Of a DNA stretch of 64,000 nucleotides, positions 63,827-64,000 are shown in pieces. This stretch comes from Thermaceae bacterium (GTDB taxonomy: Bacteria > Deinococcota > Deinococci > Deinococcales > Marinithermaceae): NCBI GenBank assembly GCA_026985615.1, contig JALSQD010000076.1, forward strand, positions 13,322 to 77,321, in the 5' to 3' direction. The translations under genes were made by a program, and so were the position numbers. Below the pieces are notes generated by a model. The model saw only the letters and a list, made by a program, of their open reading frames with translations, was not told the origin of the DNA and made no database searches. Position 1 is the first letter of the stretch; each line of letters opens with the position of its first letter.

Positions 63827-64000
63827 CTAGTTCTTCTTAGGCACGTTCAAAAAGGGCTGGTTGCCGCCCGCCGAGGTCTGGGGCACGCCCGCTGCCTTGG
63901 GTGGGTTCTCCTTTTCCACCACCGCCACCCGTTGCACCACGGCCGCGGCCAGCTCCTTATAGGCGTCGGCCACGGGGCCCTCCTGGAAGGCGGCGGGCAG
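63827..64000 (-). CDS. 3' end of an unidentified gene (N-terminus outside window)
   Basis: The minus strand is open for 57 codons to the window edge and ends in a TAG at 63827-63829. The visible end contains EGPVADAYKELAAAVV and a low-complexity tail ending FLNVPKKN. The VADAYKELA helix resembles the last helix of ParA/Soj-type ATPases, but the evidence is thin. Codon use looks like its neighbours. Confidence 0.45.
   Translation of the reverse strand: MPAAFQEGPVADAYKELAAAVVQRVAVVEKENPPKAAGVPQTSAGGNQPFLNVPKKN

Overview
The window looks like chromosomal core sequence from a thermophile of the Deinococcus-Thermus phylum, most likely a Thermaceae genus such as Oceanithermus, Marinithermus or Meiothermus. 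The genus is my inference, from high GC, an EF-G2 paralogue, a Thermus-style pyr leader, pervasive leaderless -10/start-codon spacing, and a sulfur-respiration type molybdoenzyme. Genes are packed tightly, often with 4-bp start/stop overlaps, and no stretch over 300 bases lacks a gene. I see no IS element, prophage, CRISPR array or rRNA. There is one tRNA (Lys, CUU).

Layout. 1-1.5 kb: thiol/sulfur proteins (protein disulfide oxidoreductase, rhodanese lipoprotein, TlpA-like thioredoxin). 1.6-8.4 kb: ggt, an FAD oxidoreductase, a small membrane protein, miaB, glgP. 8.4-15.6 kb: pyrG, a DUF815 ATPase, tRNA-Lys, sodA, fumC, a YpdA-like reductase and small proteins. 15.6-20.9 kb: methylmalonyl-CoA mutase large subunit behind an unlisted 47-residue membrane protein, an HxlR-type regulator, a ZIP transporter, ackA, a DsbA-like protein, a lipoprotein. 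20.9-25.5 kb: pyrRBCKD operon with an attenuator made of a 22-codon leader peptide, a terminator hairpin and a PyrR-box-like site.

25.5-37.9 kb: SPW protein, rpmE, EF-G2, a JAMM peptidase plus E1-like MoeB/ThiF pair, gltA, a Ser/Thr kinase, a patatin, lepB, a class III aminotransferase, the coupled minD-minE-rodA cluster, TauE and tatA. 37.8-44.6 kb: molybdate ABC transporter, cytochrome c, polyamine ABC transporter. 44.7-51.5 kb: lipoprotein and barrel-like protein, ruvC-yebC, tdh, mtnA, comF, a DUF4258 protein, an exported rhodanese.

51.1-57.6 kb: torD, a Tat-exported molybdopterin oxidoreductase, a four-cluster ferredoxin subunit, an NrfD-type anchor and the exported rhodanese form one leftward operon, next to a GAF-histidine kinase/response regulator pair. 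Together with modABC (molybdenum uptake) and tatA (export of the folded enzyme) this suggests polysulfide or thiosulfate respiration. 57.6-64 kb: ribF, a Nudix hydrolase, an amidohydrolase, a GAF-GGDEF gene broken by a one-base frameshift at a GGGG run, an MrfA-like helicase and the 3' end of a further gene.

The most striking regulatory theme is that about eighteen genes have a TANNNT -10 element only 5-7 bases before the start codon. That predicts leaderless mRNAs and helped me choose several start codons.
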